In this document: positions 35,990 to 45,466 of the stretch, one piece after another
Position numbering within the stretch: the first letter of the stretch is position 1
How the letters are laid out: every line of letters begins with the position of its first letter
Origin: Schaalia turicensis ACS-279-V-Col4
Lineage (GTDB): Bacteria > Actinomycetota > Actinomycetes > Actinomycetales > Actinomycetaceae
Assembly: GCF_000296505.1 (NCBI RefSeq)
Contig: NZ_JH815209.1
Location: 636,341 to 700,340 of the forward strand
DNA: 64,000 bases
Direction of reading: 5' to 3'
The notes under the pieces: model-generated
The model's input: only the letters and a program-made list of their open reading frames with translations
Told to the model about the DNA's origin: nothing
Databases searched by the model: none
Program-made: the position numbers and the translations under genes

Positions 35990-38929
35990 TCAGATTTTTT
36001 CTAGGGGTGCAACTCGAAGAAGCAGGCGCTTCTCCGCTTCGCTGAATTTGACCCGAGCAACCGTTGTTTTCCCCTGACCTTCGAGGCCAACAACAGTTCC
36101 CTCCCCCAGACTCGCGTGTTTAACCCTATCGCCAACCTTCAAGTCAAGGAGTGGTCGGCGCGTATTGCGTGACGTTTGTTGCGCACCCATGCGTATGGTT
36201 TTCCCGGTTCGAATACCTGTGACTCGAGAGGCAGTTTCTGCTTTACCGGAGCCAAAAACTGGCCCATCATCATCCAAGGCACGACCGGTGCGCGAAGAGT
36301 AGGAGCCCGACCCCCATCCGCTCCCCCAGGAGCTTTCGCGCGAACGCAGTCGTTCACTTGCAGTTGAGGATCGGCGAATATCGCATAGCTCCGGCGGAAT
36401 ATCTGCGAGGAACTGGGACGGCAACATCTCTTGCGGACTACCCCAAGCTGAGCGAATAGAGGCTCGAGTCAGATACAGTCGCTCACGCGCACGCGTAATT
36501 GCCACGTACGCAAGGCGACGCTCTTCCGCAAGCTCAGACTCATCCCCAAGCGACCTTTGATGCGGGAAGGTCCCATCTTCCATGCCGGTGACAAACACGA
36601 TGGGGAATTCCAGCCCCTTCGCTGTATGCACCGTCATCAACGTCACCTGACCACTTCGCTGGTCTTCAGATGGAATTTGATCCGAATCTGCAACGAGTGC
36701 GACTCGCTCAAGGAAGTCGACCACACTACCGCGCGGGTTCACGTGCGCGAAATCAATCGCTACTGAGTGCAATTCTGCAAGGTTTTCCACGCGCGAAGCA
36801 TCCTGAGGATCCTCCGACTTTCGTAGCGTAGCGAGGTATCCCGTCTTATCCAGGATCTCCTCGAGAATATCGGCAGTCGACACCCCCTTTTCACTTGCTT
36901 GCCGAGTAGATTCGATAAGACCCCAGAACGCCGCAATCGACTTTCGCGCTCGCGGAGAAAGGCCAAGGACCTCGCGCTGTTCACCACTGGGGGGCAACTG
37001 CCGGCTGGGCAAATTTCCGATCGACGAGGCCGAGTTTACATCTTGAGCATCCGGCGGATTTTGCTCGAATGTACGTACCTCTACGTCTGCCCACGCACTG
37101 AGCGCATTGTCTACGATGGCCCCCGGTGTTTCAGACTCAACAAGGGAAGGCTCGCTTGTTTGTTTCCCTAAGTCTGTGGCGTTCGATGGGAAAGGTTTAC
37201 CCGAAGGAGAATCAGAAGAGGTGGCAACATCGACGAGCGATGTCGCATCGCTTTGACTGACCGTCGGATATTGCCATTCAATACCTTCACTTTCACCCAG
37301 CGGGCATCCTTCGCTTTCCCAGACGTCTCGGACAGCTTGGCCGAAGGAAATACCGTATCGAGAAGCATGGACTGCGATAGCGTCTTCAGCTTTTGCGCCG
37401 ATCCCACGACGCGGAACGTTGATAATTCTGCGGACGGCAACGCTGTCATCAGGATTGGAGATCGCTTGCAGGTAGGCCAGCGCATCTTTGATTTCTTTGC
37501 GCTCGTAGAATCGTGTTCCGCCGACCACGCGGTAGGGAATTCCTTGACGCACAAGGAGTTCTTCAATGGCACGTGACTGGGCGTTTGTACGGTAAAAGAC
37601 TGCAACATCACCATATGAAGCACCCTGATCAGCCAGGCGATCAACTTCAGACACGACAAAACGTGCTTCATCATGTTCAGAATCAGCTGCGTCAAGAGTG
37701 ATGAGCGCACCATCGCCTGAAGCTGTCCACAGGTTTTTTGGTCGACGCCCTTGGTTGCGCGCGATCACTGCATTCGCGGCAGAGAGAATATTCTGTGTCG
37801 ACCGATAATTCTGCTCCAGAAGAATCGTGCGAGCACCCGGAAAATCGCGCTCAAACTGCTCAATATTGCGGATTGTTGCACCGCGGAAGGCGTAAATCGA
37901 CTGGTCTGAGTCACCAACCACGGTGAGCTCACCGGGTTCTACTCCGTCATCGCCATCGCCGACAAGTAGGCGAACCAGGACATACTGCGCATGGTTCGTG
38001 TCTTGATACTCATCCACCAGAATGTGGCGGAAGCGCCGATGATACTGTTGAGCAATCAGTGGCTTGTCTTTCAGCAACTGCACCGTTGCCATGATCAGAT
38101 CATCGAAGTCCAGCGCATTCGATTCGCGCATTCTCTTTGAGTATTCGCGATAGGTGTTTGCGACGATCTTTGAAATTGGGTCGTTTGCGCAGGTTTCCTC
38201 GTATTTGGCGGGAGTAATCAGTTCATTTTTTAGATCTGAAATCTTGGCCGCGATCATTTTGGGTGAGTATCGCTTCACGTCGACATCCATCGATTTCAGG
38301 ATCATTTGAATGAGTCGCTGAGCATCCTGCGCGTCATAAATGGTGAACGACGAAGTCAGACCGGCGGCCTCGTGCTCACGTCGCAGGATTCGCACGCAGG
38401 CCGAATGGAACGTCGAAACCCACATATACTCCGCGCCATGACCGACCAGCCCGCCAACCCTTTCACGCATTTCTGCGGCGGCTTTGTTGGTGAACGTGAT
38501 CGCAAGAATCTGCCCTTGTGTGGCTCGCCCCGTAGCAAGAAGGTAGGCAATTCGGTGAGTAAGCACGCGCGTTTTCCCGGATCCCGCGCCCGCCATAATC
38601 AGTAGCGGTCCACCGTCGTGGACGACAGCTTCGCGTTGCTGATCGTTGAGTTCTCTAATGAGTTCGTCCGGTTCAGAAAAACGAGGCCGGGACTGCCAGT
38701 CTGAAGGTTCTTCACTTCCATTGCCCGAATAGCCGAACGCAGATTTCGAACTGGTCCTATTCGCCTGAGAGAAGTACTCAGATTCATCCAAAACGGGCAC
38801 AACATCCTCACCTGGAACGGATCCGCCGGGGAAGTCATACACCGGCGACTCAGGCCCAGGTTCTGGCGCACCGCCCCATTCTGAGAATGAAGCGGAGCCA
38901 AGATCGGGAAGAGAAGTGAAATCAGTCAT
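35990..38929 (-). CDS. pcrA: ATP-dependent DNA helicase PcrA/UvrD
   Basis: This is a superfamily 1 3'-5' helicase for repair and replication. Motifs include Q (LNDQQREAV), I (AGAGSGKT), II (VDEYQDT), III (GDSDQSIYAFRGA), V (TVHTAKGLEF) and VI (VAITRARERLYL). A C-terminal Tudor-like end begins KVGDRVKHASLGEGTV. At 979 aa it is 150-200 longer than usual. An N-terminal extension of about 90 aa (acidic, Ser/Pro-rich) and an insert of about 115 aa within domain 2B (after DVWESEGCPLG; TSSDSPSGKPF...) account for this. Both are low-complexity and probably disordered. Confidence 0.95.
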   Translation of the reverse strand: MTDFTSLPDLGSASFSEWGGAPEPGPESPVYDFPGGSVPGEDVVPVLDESEYFSQANRTSSKSAFGYSGNGSEEPSDWQSRPRFSEPDELIRELNDQQREAVVHDGGPLLIMAGAGSGKTRVLTHRIAYLLATGRATQGQILAITFTNKAAAEMRERVGGLVGHGAEYMWVSTFHSACVRILRREHEAAGLTSSFTIYDAQDAQRLIQMILKSMDVDVKRYSPKMIAAKISDLKNELITPAKYEETCANDPISKIVANTYREYSKRMRESNALDFDDLIMATVQLLKDKPLIAQQYHRRFRHILVDEYQDTNHAQYVLVRLLVGDGDDGVEPGELTVVGDSDQSIYAFRGATIRNIEQFERDFPGARTILLEQNYRSTQNILSAANAVIARNQGRRPKNLWTASGDGALITLDAADSEHDEARFVVSEVDRLADQGASYGDVAVFYRTNAQSRAIEELLVRQGIPYRVVGGTRFYERKEIKDALAYLQAISNPDDSVAVRRIINVPRRGIGAKAEDAIAVHASRYGISFGQAVRDVWESEGCPLGESEGIEWQYPTVSQSDATSLVDVATSSDSPSGKPFPSNATDLGKQTSEPSLVESETPGAIVDNALSAWADVEVRTFEQNPPDAQDVNSASSIGNLPSRQLPPSGEQREVLGLSPRARKSIAAFWGLIESTRQASEKGVSTADILEEILDKTGYLATLRKSEDPQDASRVENLAELHSVAIDFAHVNPRGSVVDFLERVALVADSDQIPSEDQRSGQVTLMTVHTAKGLEFPIVFVTGMEDGTFPHQRSLGDESELAEERRLAYVAITRARERLYLTRASIRSAWGSPQEMLPSQFLADIPPELCDIRRSSTASERLRSRESSWGSGWGSGSYSSRTGRALDDDGPVFGSGKAETASRVTGIRTGKTIRMGAQQTSRNTRRPLLDLKVGDRVKHASLGEGTVVGLEGQGKTTVARVKFSEAEKRLLLRVAPLEKI

Positions 38930-39017
38930 CGCTCTCCTAGCCTAAAACAGACCATGTAGAAACCAATCTGCAAAACGTCCGACAGGTGTTCATCCTGAGA
39001 AGTAGCCGGGGCTTCGG

Positions 39018-39213
39018 GTGAACAAGCACGACCATGACAGCGCGCAATCACGCCCGCAACAGTGAACAAGCGCAGCCCCACGGTGAACAAGCACGCTACC
39101 CTTCGCGTGAACAAGCACCGTAAAAACGCAGATCACACACGTTTGCTTCTACGAAGACGGTGAACAAGCACGGCAAACGCTGAACAAGCACGGCACCTCG
39201 GTACAAGCGCGCC
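39018..39213. repeat. six-copy cluster of a variant repeat upstream of pcrA
   Basis: GTGAACAAGCACGG-like copies lie at 39018-39033, 39062-39077 (CGCAG variant), 39082-39097, 39106-39120, 39158-39174 and 39180-39194, plus a partial copy at 39201-39213. All point the same way. The characteristic change G to A (AAGCAC for AAGCGC) is shared by most copies of the cluster. No gene lies in 38930-39237. Confidence 0.8.
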
Positions 39214-39237
39214 CACGCCCGCTCAACCCAACCAGTT

Positions 39238-40728
39238 CTACTTCTTGCGATACAGCGACTTGGTTGCGTAGACGGGTTCGTTCGTCACCTGAACGCCAAG
39301 CGAACGGAAGATGCCTTCATCCACTGAGCCGAGAATCGTCGAAGTATGAACGTCACAGCCCTTCAACTCGCCTAAGCATTCAAGAGCTCGGCGGGCGTTG
39401 CCATCAGTGGAAGCAGAGACGGCCAGCGCGATCAGGACCTCGTCGGTGTGCAGACGCGGGTTCGCGGAACCCAGATGCTGAGTCTTCAAAGTCTGGATCG
39501 GCGTGATCGCGTCGGGCGACAGCAGCTTCACCTCAGAATCGATACCCGCCAGGATCTTCAGGGCGTTCAACAACATGGCCGATGAACAGCCAAGCAGAGC
39601 CGACGTCTTACCCGTGACGATCTGACCGTCAGCCAGTTCAATCGCAGCAGCCGGAGCGCCAGTTGATTGAGCGAGCGCAACCGTCGGCGGGACAACTGGG
39701 CGATCGGTCGGCGTGATTGACAGCTTTGACATCGCCAGAGCGATGCGTTCCGATTGAACCGGCTCAGACAGTTCTTTCTTTTCGGTCACCAATGCCTTGT
39801 AGTAGCGACGGATCACTTCCTGCTTGGACGCTTCGCGGCACGCGTCGTCGTCGCAGATCGACTTGCCCGCCATATTGACACCCATGTCGGTCGGGCTCTG
39901 ATACGGGGATTCGCCCAGGATCTGCGTGAACAAGCGCTGTAACACGGGGAAGATTTCGACGTCGCGGTTGTAGTTAACGGTCTTTTCGCCGTGGGCTTCC
40001 AGGTGGAAGGGGTCGATCATGTTGATGTCGTCAAGGTCAGCAGTTGCCGCCTCGTAGGCGATGTTAACCGGGTGGTCTAGAGGCAGGTTCCAGATCGGGA
40101 ACGTCTCCCACTTCGCGTAGCCGGAGCGGATGCCACGCTTGTGGTCGTGGTACAGCTGGGACAGGCAGGTTGCCATCTTGCCGGAGCCCGGGCCGGGGGC
40201 GGTGACGACGATCAGGTCGTGGGCGGTCTCGATGTATTCATTTGCGCCGTAGCCTTCATCCGAGACGATGCGCGCAACATCGTTCGGATAGCCGGGGATC
40301 GGGAAGTGGCGGTAAACGGTAATACCGAGGCGCTCGAACTTCTGCTTCACGGCCTGCGCTTCGCGATTATCGTCAGTCCACTGAGTAATAACAACAGAGC
40401 CGACGTACAGTCCGTAGTCGCGGAATTCGTCGATGTGGCGCAGGACCTCGTCGTCGTAGGTGGTGCCGAGGTCTGCGCGCACTTTATGACGTTGGAAGTC
40501 CTTGGCATTCACGGCGACGATGATTTCGACGTCGTCAGCAAGTTCCTTCAGCATGACGACCTTGTTATCCGGGGTGAAGCCGGGCAATACGCGCGATGCG
40601 TGCATATCGTCGATGAGTTTGCCGCCGAACTCCAAGTAGAGCTTTCCACCGAAGTCAGCGCGCCTTTGGGCGATGTGCTGAGACTGGAGTCGCAGGTAGG
40701 TGTCGCGGTCAAATCCGATACGGTGCAT
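39238..40728 (-). CDS. UPF0371/DUF1846 family protein
   Basis: I start it at ATG 40728, 4 bases after GGAG. The start gives [19 protein letters not shown], which is the family's normal N-terminus; the longer frame reaches 40764. The 496-aa protein has [16 protein letters not shown] and [21 protein letters not shown], strongly conserved features of DUF1846. Structures exist for homologues but the biochemical role is not settled; nucleotide binding is suggested by the GPGSGK segment. It is flanked by the variant repeat cluster. Confidence 0.93.
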   Translation of the reverse strand: MHRIGFDRDTYLRLQSQHIAQRRADFGGKLYLEFGGKLIDDMHASRVLPGFTPDNKVVMLKELADDVEIIVAVNAKDFQRHKVRADLGTTYDDEVLRHIDEFRDYGLYVGSVVITQWTDDNREAQAVKQKFERLGITVYRHFPIPGYPNDVARIVSDEGYGANEYIETAHDLIVVTAPGPGSGKMATCLSQLYHDHKRGIRSGYAKWETFPIWNLPLDHPVNIAYEAATADLDDINMIDPFHLEAHGEKTVNYNRDVEIFPVLQRLFTQILGESPYQSPTDMGVNMAGKSICDDDACREASKQEVIRRYYKALVTEKKELSEPVQSERIALAMSKLSITPTDRPVVPPTVALAQSTGAPAAAIELADGQIVTGKTSALLGCSSAMLLNALKILAGIDSEVKLLSPDAITPIQTLKTQHLGSANPRLHTDEVLIALAVSASTDGNARRALECLGELKGCDVHTSTILGSVDEGIFRSLGVQVTNEPVYATKSLYRKK

Positions 40729-40902
40729 GGTCTCCCCTACTGAAAGCTCTGAATGCCAAAGCAATATTCGTAACGAATGGAGATTACCGCGTCAGCCGGC
40801 TCAGGGGGCGCCTCTTCGGTCGCCTTTCGCGCCTCAGGGTCGAAATGCGTTCGGGTTCACAGCAGACTTTCGGCTTCGCGATTTTTATTCACGAGGCTGA
40901 CC

Positions 40903-41553
40903 TCACACGATGTGACGTTGCATTGCCCAGCGGGTCAGTTCGTGACGGTTCGACAGCTGAAGTTTGCGCAACACAGCCGATACGTGTGTTTCTACTGTTT
41001 TCACCGAGATGAAGAGCTCGGAGGCTACTTCCTTGTACGTGTAACCGCGAGCAATCAGACGCATGACTTCCTGTTCGCGAGCGGAGAGAAGATCGAGTTC
41101 GTCGTCACCGATGGCAACCTGCCCAGTGCCGAATGCGTCAAGCACAAAGCCGGCAAGGCGAGGACTGAACGCCGCGTCTCCGGCAGCAATACGACCGATA
41201 GCTTCAAGGAGTTCGGGGGTAGAAATCGACTTGGTGACATACCCGCGAGCGCCACTTCGGATGACCTGAACGACATCTTCGGGTGAGTCTGAGACAGAGA
41301 GGGCTAGGAAGCGTAGACCCTCAATATCTTGGCATCGAGCGGAAACCTCTGCTCCACCGCCACCGCGACCTCCGGGCAGGTGAACGTCGAGCAGGGCGAC
41401 ATCGGGGCGAAGTTCATGGCATGCCGCGATTGCTCCATCAACGTCTGCTGCTTCGCCGACGATTTCGAGGTCTGCGCCGGAGTTTTCAAGTTCTGCGCGA
41501 ACACCAGCGCGAACCATTGCGTGGTCGTCAATCACGATGAGTCGAATTGTCAT
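40903..41553 (-). CDS. NarL/LuxR-type response regulator
   Basis: The start at ATG 41553 (MTIRLIVIDDHAMVRAG) is preferred to the upstream GTG at 41580. The receiver domain has the acidic pair DD, the phospho-acceptor Asp in VALLDVHLPG and Lys in GYVTKS. The C-terminal LuxR HTH is LSAREQEVMRLIARGYTYKEVASELFISVKTVETHV. It lies 70 bases downstream of the PspC-histidine kinase gene, its likely partner. An unusual GGGGGAEV loop follows the phosphorylation site. Confidence 0.94.
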   Translation of the reverse strand: MTIRLIVIDDHAMVRAGVRAELENSGADLEIVGEAADVDGAIAACHELRPDVALLDVHLPGGRGGGGAEVSARCQDIEGLRFLALSVSDSPEDVVQVIRSGARGYVTKSISTPELLEAIGRIAAGDAAFSPRLAGFVLDAFGTGQVAIGDDELDLLSAREQEVMRLIARGYTYKEVASELFISVKTVETHVSAVLRKLQLSNRHELTRWAMQRHIV

Positions 41554-41623
41554 AGGTCTATTCTCTTCGCTTTTCTTCACTGCCGTGGTTGCGGATAAGT
41601 GTTTCTTGTTATTGAGCGTTTGC

Positions 41624-42931
41624 TTACTCTCTTGGGAGGCTGAGTTCTACTTCTGTTCCGCTCTGAAGCATTCTGATTCTGGCTTTTCCTCCTACGCGTT
41701 CCATACGACCGATGATTGAGTCACGAACGCCGTGCCGATCGCTCGGGATTGAAGCCAGATCAAATCCTGAACCGGAGTCTTTGATGAACGCTTCGATAAC
41801 GTTCGGTCGAACTTCAACATATACAGAAACGGGAGGTTCGCCGTGCCTGACGGCATTCGCTACAGCTTCTCCGATTGCGGCGACCATCGCTAGCTCACCA
41901 GGACCCGGGACAGTATCTCCGACCGCAACAACATCAACGGGGATACCGTGACGGCTTTCCACCTGTTCGACGGTGTTTCGGATTGCTTGCGACAATGACT
42001 CATTTGCCTGCGTACGACCGGTGTAGAGCCAGGATCGTAGCTCTCGTTCTTCTGCAAGCGCTAGTGCTCGTACGCGAGCGGGGTCGGAAGCGGCCGAACG
42101 AATCAGTGTGAGTGTTTGAAGAACCGAGTCATGCAAGTGCGCTGCGATGTCGGCGCGCTCGGCCTCGCGAACTTCTCGTTCACGGCTTACTGAAAGGTCT
42201 TTCGACGTGCGTAACCAAAGCGGAAGTAATGCGAACAGCACGCCGGCGACCACGACCGCACCGATCAGGCCGCCGCGAAGCAAGATGATTGGCGGGTCTC
42301 CGCGTCCGGCAAGGAAGAGCACGCCAGTGAAGAGGAGCCCGATTCCCGCGCCGATGATTGCCAGAAATTTGGATGATCGCCACTGCTGAATATGTGCCCC
42401 TTGGCTCCACACCAGTCCCAAGCCGGCGATGATCAAACCTGCCGATGCTACGTCGAACAGACGGGCGACATTCGTCCAAGCAAACAGTGTTGCAACGAGG
42501 GCCGCAAGCAGAATCAGCACTCCAGCAAGCAGGAGCTGTCCCCTACTTGCATCGTGCGGATTGCCCTGTTTTTTCGTTGCTAGGTTGGCTCCGATCGGAG
42601 CGCCCCCAACACGGATGCGTTGCCCATCATCTTCGGGGACCATTGCCCACAGCCAGACGTAGAGGATCATGCCCGTTCCACCGAAGAGTCCAGCAAGGAC
42701 CATCAGCACGCGAACAAGCGTGACTGACACTCCGAGGTGAACAGATAGGCCGGAGCAAACCCCAGCGATGCGGGCGCTCGGCATATCTGCTGATATTTCG
42801 CGCGCACGTTTCAGCGGAGCACGGTAGGTAGAAGGCATGGGAGGACGCCAGCCACCGACAGTATTGGCCATGCCGGGCTGAACGGGAATATACCCTTTGT
42901 TTTCGCCTTCATTCACACGACCTATCTTCAC
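41624..42931 (-). CDS. PspC-domain sensor histidine kinase
   Basis: The 435-aa protein starts with a PspC domain (about 50-105: ARIAGVCSGLSVHLGVSVTLVRVLMVLAGLFGG), followed by several membrane helices up to about 245. HisKA_3 follows with the phospho-His in ADIAAHLHDSVLQTL, then a HATPase with N-box EAVANAVRHG, DSGSGFDL and GVRDSIIGRM. PspC-fused kinases with a LuxR-type partner occur in actinobacteria as envelope-stress systems. It is divergent from a second PspC gene at 43032. Confidence 0.93.
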   Translation of the reverse strand: MKIGRVNEGENKGYIPVQPGMANTVGGWRPPMPSTYRAPLKRAREISADMPSARIAGVCSGLSVHLGVSVTLVRVLMVLAGLFGGTGMILYVWLWAMVPEDDGQRIRVGGAPIGANLATKKQGNPHDASRGQLLLAGVLILLAALVATLFAWTNVARLFDVASAGLIIAGLGLVWSQGAHIQQWRSSKFLAIIGAGIGLLFTGVLFLAGRGDPPIILLRGGLIGAVVVAGVLFALLPLWLRTSKDLSVSREREVREAERADIAAHLHDSVLQTLTLIRSAASDPARVRALALAEERELRSWLYTGRTQANESLSQAIRNTVEQVESRHGIPVDVVAVGDTVPGPGELAMVAAIGEAVANAVRHGEPPVSVYVEVRPNVIEAFIKDSGSGFDLASIPSDRHGVRDSIIGRMERVGGKARIRMLQSGTEVELSLPRE

Positions 42932-43031
42932 ATCTTTCGAACAGCGACCGCGACTTTAAGGGGCTAAATCAGGGACAGTTAAGGGATAACCCCACTGTCG
43001 CCGGTTCAGCGAAGCGACCACACTGTTGAGT

Positions 43032-44972
43032 ATGGACATGAACTCTTCGCACCCGTACGGTCAGGACACGACCGGGGACACCCCTTCCGGCAGTGGCTTC
43101 AACCCGAACGACGCAAATGCGTCGAATGCTGCTTTCAACGGCAACGCTCAATACCCAGGTGGACCAGGTTTCAGTGGGCCAGGTTTCACTCCGAATAATG
43201 GAACGTTCCCACCGGGCCAGGGTGGATACAACACGGGTGGCGGATTCTTCGCCTCCATCCGACGTTCCGGATGGTACCGCCCATCAGTGAGGACCATTGG
43301 TGGCGTGTGCGCAGCGATTTCCGCCCGAACCGGTTGGGACTTAGCGCTTGTCCGCGGGCTCAGCATTGTGGCAATGCTGGTCTTCCCGCCACTGTTGGCA
43401 GCCTACGGTCTTGGGTGGGGTCTCCTTCCCGATCAGATGACTGGACGAATCCACGCTCAAGAACTCGTAAATGGTCGATTTGAATCAGGACAGGCGGGCG
43501 CAATCCTGTTCATCCTGATGGGAAGCACCTCAGCTTTCCCATTCTCAGTCGTGATCGAAGAATTACCCCTCGTCCCACTCGGCACACTGCTTGTCTTAGT
43601 GGCGATCATCGTCATCGCCGTTATTCTGGTCCGCCACGACCGCCAGTCAGCAACCCCGACATTTCTAGGAAATCCGCCAATAAACATGGATCCGAATAGT
43701 CAGCCTGGGCACTCCTCTTCAGCTTTCGCTTCAACCTCCATGAACGAGGCCGGTCAGCCCACTTCAGACGCAACGAACGTTTCAGGGACCGGTGCCACAT
43801 ACTCCACCCCCCATCCGGGCATGATGCCGACTCCTGCGTGGGCGGCCTCGTCCCCAAATCCCACACAGCCAGCAACCCCATACACCGGAGGTTTTTCGCA
43901 GGTTCCAAACGGCGCGTATCACAATAATGCCGGAACACCATACCAGCCGGCATATCCGAATGCTCCTATGAATTCGGCACCTTATCAGGCTCCCAACACG
44001 CCGATGAACAATGGAGCGAACAACTGGATTCCACCGCTGACTCCGTTCGTCCGTAGCGTCGGGCGCCGGACAAACTTGGTCGTCACCGGTCTTGTTCTTC
44101 TGGCAATGGCGACGACATTTGGACTCATGTACTACTACATGGACAATGGCTCCGCCGAGATGCTGATTTTCGGCACGAAGATCGGTCTGATCGGTGGTGG
44201 CATCTGCATGCTTATCACAGGTCTTGCCCTCGCGATCGCATCAATGCGTGGACGGAAAGCCGACTGGTTGGTCGCCCTGTCAATAATCGGCGCGTTCTTG
44301 TCCTTGCCGACTGTCTTGTTCGGCATCGCAACGGCCTCCGAATACACCGCTTCCTTCGATTATTCGAGCGAAACGCTAGTCAGCGATTGGACCGAATCGA
44401 CGGTCTATTCTTCTCGGGGGAGAGCGTTGCTTGACATCTCGCAGGCTCCCGCGGGAACTTCCAAAGAAATCGTCGTTGACCCTAGCGTGAGTGACCTAGA
44501 GATTTCTGCGCGCACCGATCAGCCGGTCCGCATCATCTGCGAAATGGGAATTCAAGAGGTCGAGTATTCTTTCGATAACACTCACCCTTCAAAGAACAGG
44601 ACGTGGGTGAACGCCCTGCGTGGATGCAACGATTCAGTTGACGCAGAAAATCCGGTATCGGTTCAATCCCCGACCTTCAACAACAGTGACGGGATCACGG
44701 TTCGCATCACTTCATGGATGTGGAGCTTCAACTACGAGGAAGACTGGTACGGCAATACTCCAGCTCCTTCTTCAGCGCCCGAATCCGGCGAGGGCCAGTC
44801 TGGTTCGACTGGCCAGTCGGGAGCGCTTGATCAGGGACAATCAGGTTCTTCCTCCTCACAGTCCGGGGCTAGCACGCCTGGCGCATCCACTTCTTCCACT
44901 ACTTCAGGAGCCGACGTTTCCCCCGTATCGTGGGTTCTCTCGGCTGACTCAACGCTAAGGAGCGCAGCATGA
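43032..44972 (+). CDS. PspC-domain membrane protein with toastrack-like C-terminus
   Basis: The start is uncertain: TTG 43026 or ATG 43032 or 43038; no strong ribosome site is seen. The N-terminal Gly/Asn/Pro-rich stretch is followed by a PspC domain (about 80-135: RTIGGVCAAISARTGWDLALVRGLS). Two more membrane segments, a long Pro/Asn/Ala-rich linker and another pair of membrane helices (about 350-430) follow. A beta-rich outer segment (LLDISQAPAGTSKEIVVDPSVSDLEIS) recalls toastrack domains. The Ser/Gly tail is disordered. It probably senses or tunes envelope stress with the divergent kinase pair. Confidence 0.82.
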   Translation: MDMNSSHPYGQDTTGDTPSGSGFNPNDANASNAAFNGNAQYPGGPGFSGPGFTPNNGTFPPGQGGYNTGGGFFASIRRSGWYRPSVRTIGGVCAAISARTGWDLALVRGLSIVAMLVFPPLLAAYGLGWGLLPDQMTGRIHAQELVNGRFESGQAGAILFILMGSTSAFPFSVVIEELPLVPLGTLLVLVAIIVIAVILVRHDRQSATPTFLGNPPINMDPNSQPGHSSSAFASTSMNEAGQPTSDATNVSGTGATYSTPHPGMMPTPAWAASSPNPTQPATPYTGGFSQVPNGAYHNNAGTPYQPAYPNAPMNSAPYQAPNTPMNNGANNWIPPLTPFVRSVGRRTNLVVTGLVLLAMATTFGLMYYYMDNGSAEMLIFGTKIGLIGGGICMLITGLALAIASMRGRKADWLVALSIIGAFLSLPTVLFGIATASEYTASFDYSSETLVSDWTESTVYSSRGRALLDISQAPAGTSKEIVVDPSVSDLEISARTDQPVRIICEMGIQEVEYSFDNTHPSKNRTWVNALRGCNDSVDAENPVSVQSPTFNNSDGITVRITSWMWSFNYEEDWYGNTPAPSSAPESGEGQSGSTGQSGALDQGQSGSSSSQSGASTPGASTSSTTSGADVSPVSWVLSADSTLRSAA

Positions 44973-45304
44973 CCACCTCTCATATGCCTGATGAAGCAAC
45001 GACCGAGTTCAACGTAGCCGACGAGACAACCACCATGCCCACCTCCGAGGAGCAGCCGACTAAGGTTTGGACCGCAGCAGACGCCGCAGCACATGCTCCA
45101 GAACCCGTCGTGGAAGTTTCAACGAAACCTCGGGTAGGGCAGCTCATCTGGGCGCTGATCGTTATTGCCATCGGAGTGTTCCTGATTGTTCTGCCGTTCT
45201 TGAACGTCGTACAGTTGCCGTTTGTTTTCATCGGCCTGATTGCAGCGCTCGGCCTAGTGCTGATCATTTCCGCGTTCTTCGTCGGCAAGCCGAAAGAACG
45301 TTAG
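44969..45304 (+). CDS. small two-TM membrane protein coupled to PspC gene
   Basis: ATG 44969 overlaps the upstream TGA (ATGA). The 111-aa product has an acidic Thr/Glu N-terminal half and two hydrophobic helices (IWALIVIAIGVFLIVLPFL and LPFVFIGLIAALGLVLIISAFFV). It is probably an accessory membrane subunit of the PspC module. I cannot name a family. Confidence 0.75.
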   Translation: MTTSHMPDEATTEFNVADETTTMPTSEEQPTKVWTAADAAAHAPEPVVEVSTKPRVGQLIWALIVIAIGVFLIVLPFLNVVQLPFVFIGLIAALGLVLIISAFFVGKPKER

Positions 45305-45336
45305 CCCGCTTTTTCAGTCGAGCACAGTGCATCTTT

Positions 45337-45385
45337 GACCGCGCTTGTTCACCATCCGCCCTGCACACAACCGCGCTTGTTCACC
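45337..45385 (-). repeat. two AACAAGCGCG-family repeats, 32-bp period
   Basis: Copies are at 45337-45353 and 45369-45385. The intervening sequence (CATCCGCCCTGCACACAA) is nearly identical to that at 49459-49473. Confidence 0.85.
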
Positions 45386-45406
45386 ATCGGGCGCACACAA
45401 CATAAA

Positions 45407-45440
45407 GAAGGTGCCTCGGGAACAACCCCGAGGCACCTTC
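45407..45440. terminator. bidirectional terminator between small membrane protein and fucosidase genes
   Basis: Arms of 14 bases (GAAGGTGCCTCGGG with its complement) and a 6-base loop. The two genes converge here. Confidence 0.75.
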
Positions 45441-45466
45441 ATCTATGCCAGGCCGACACTCAACGA

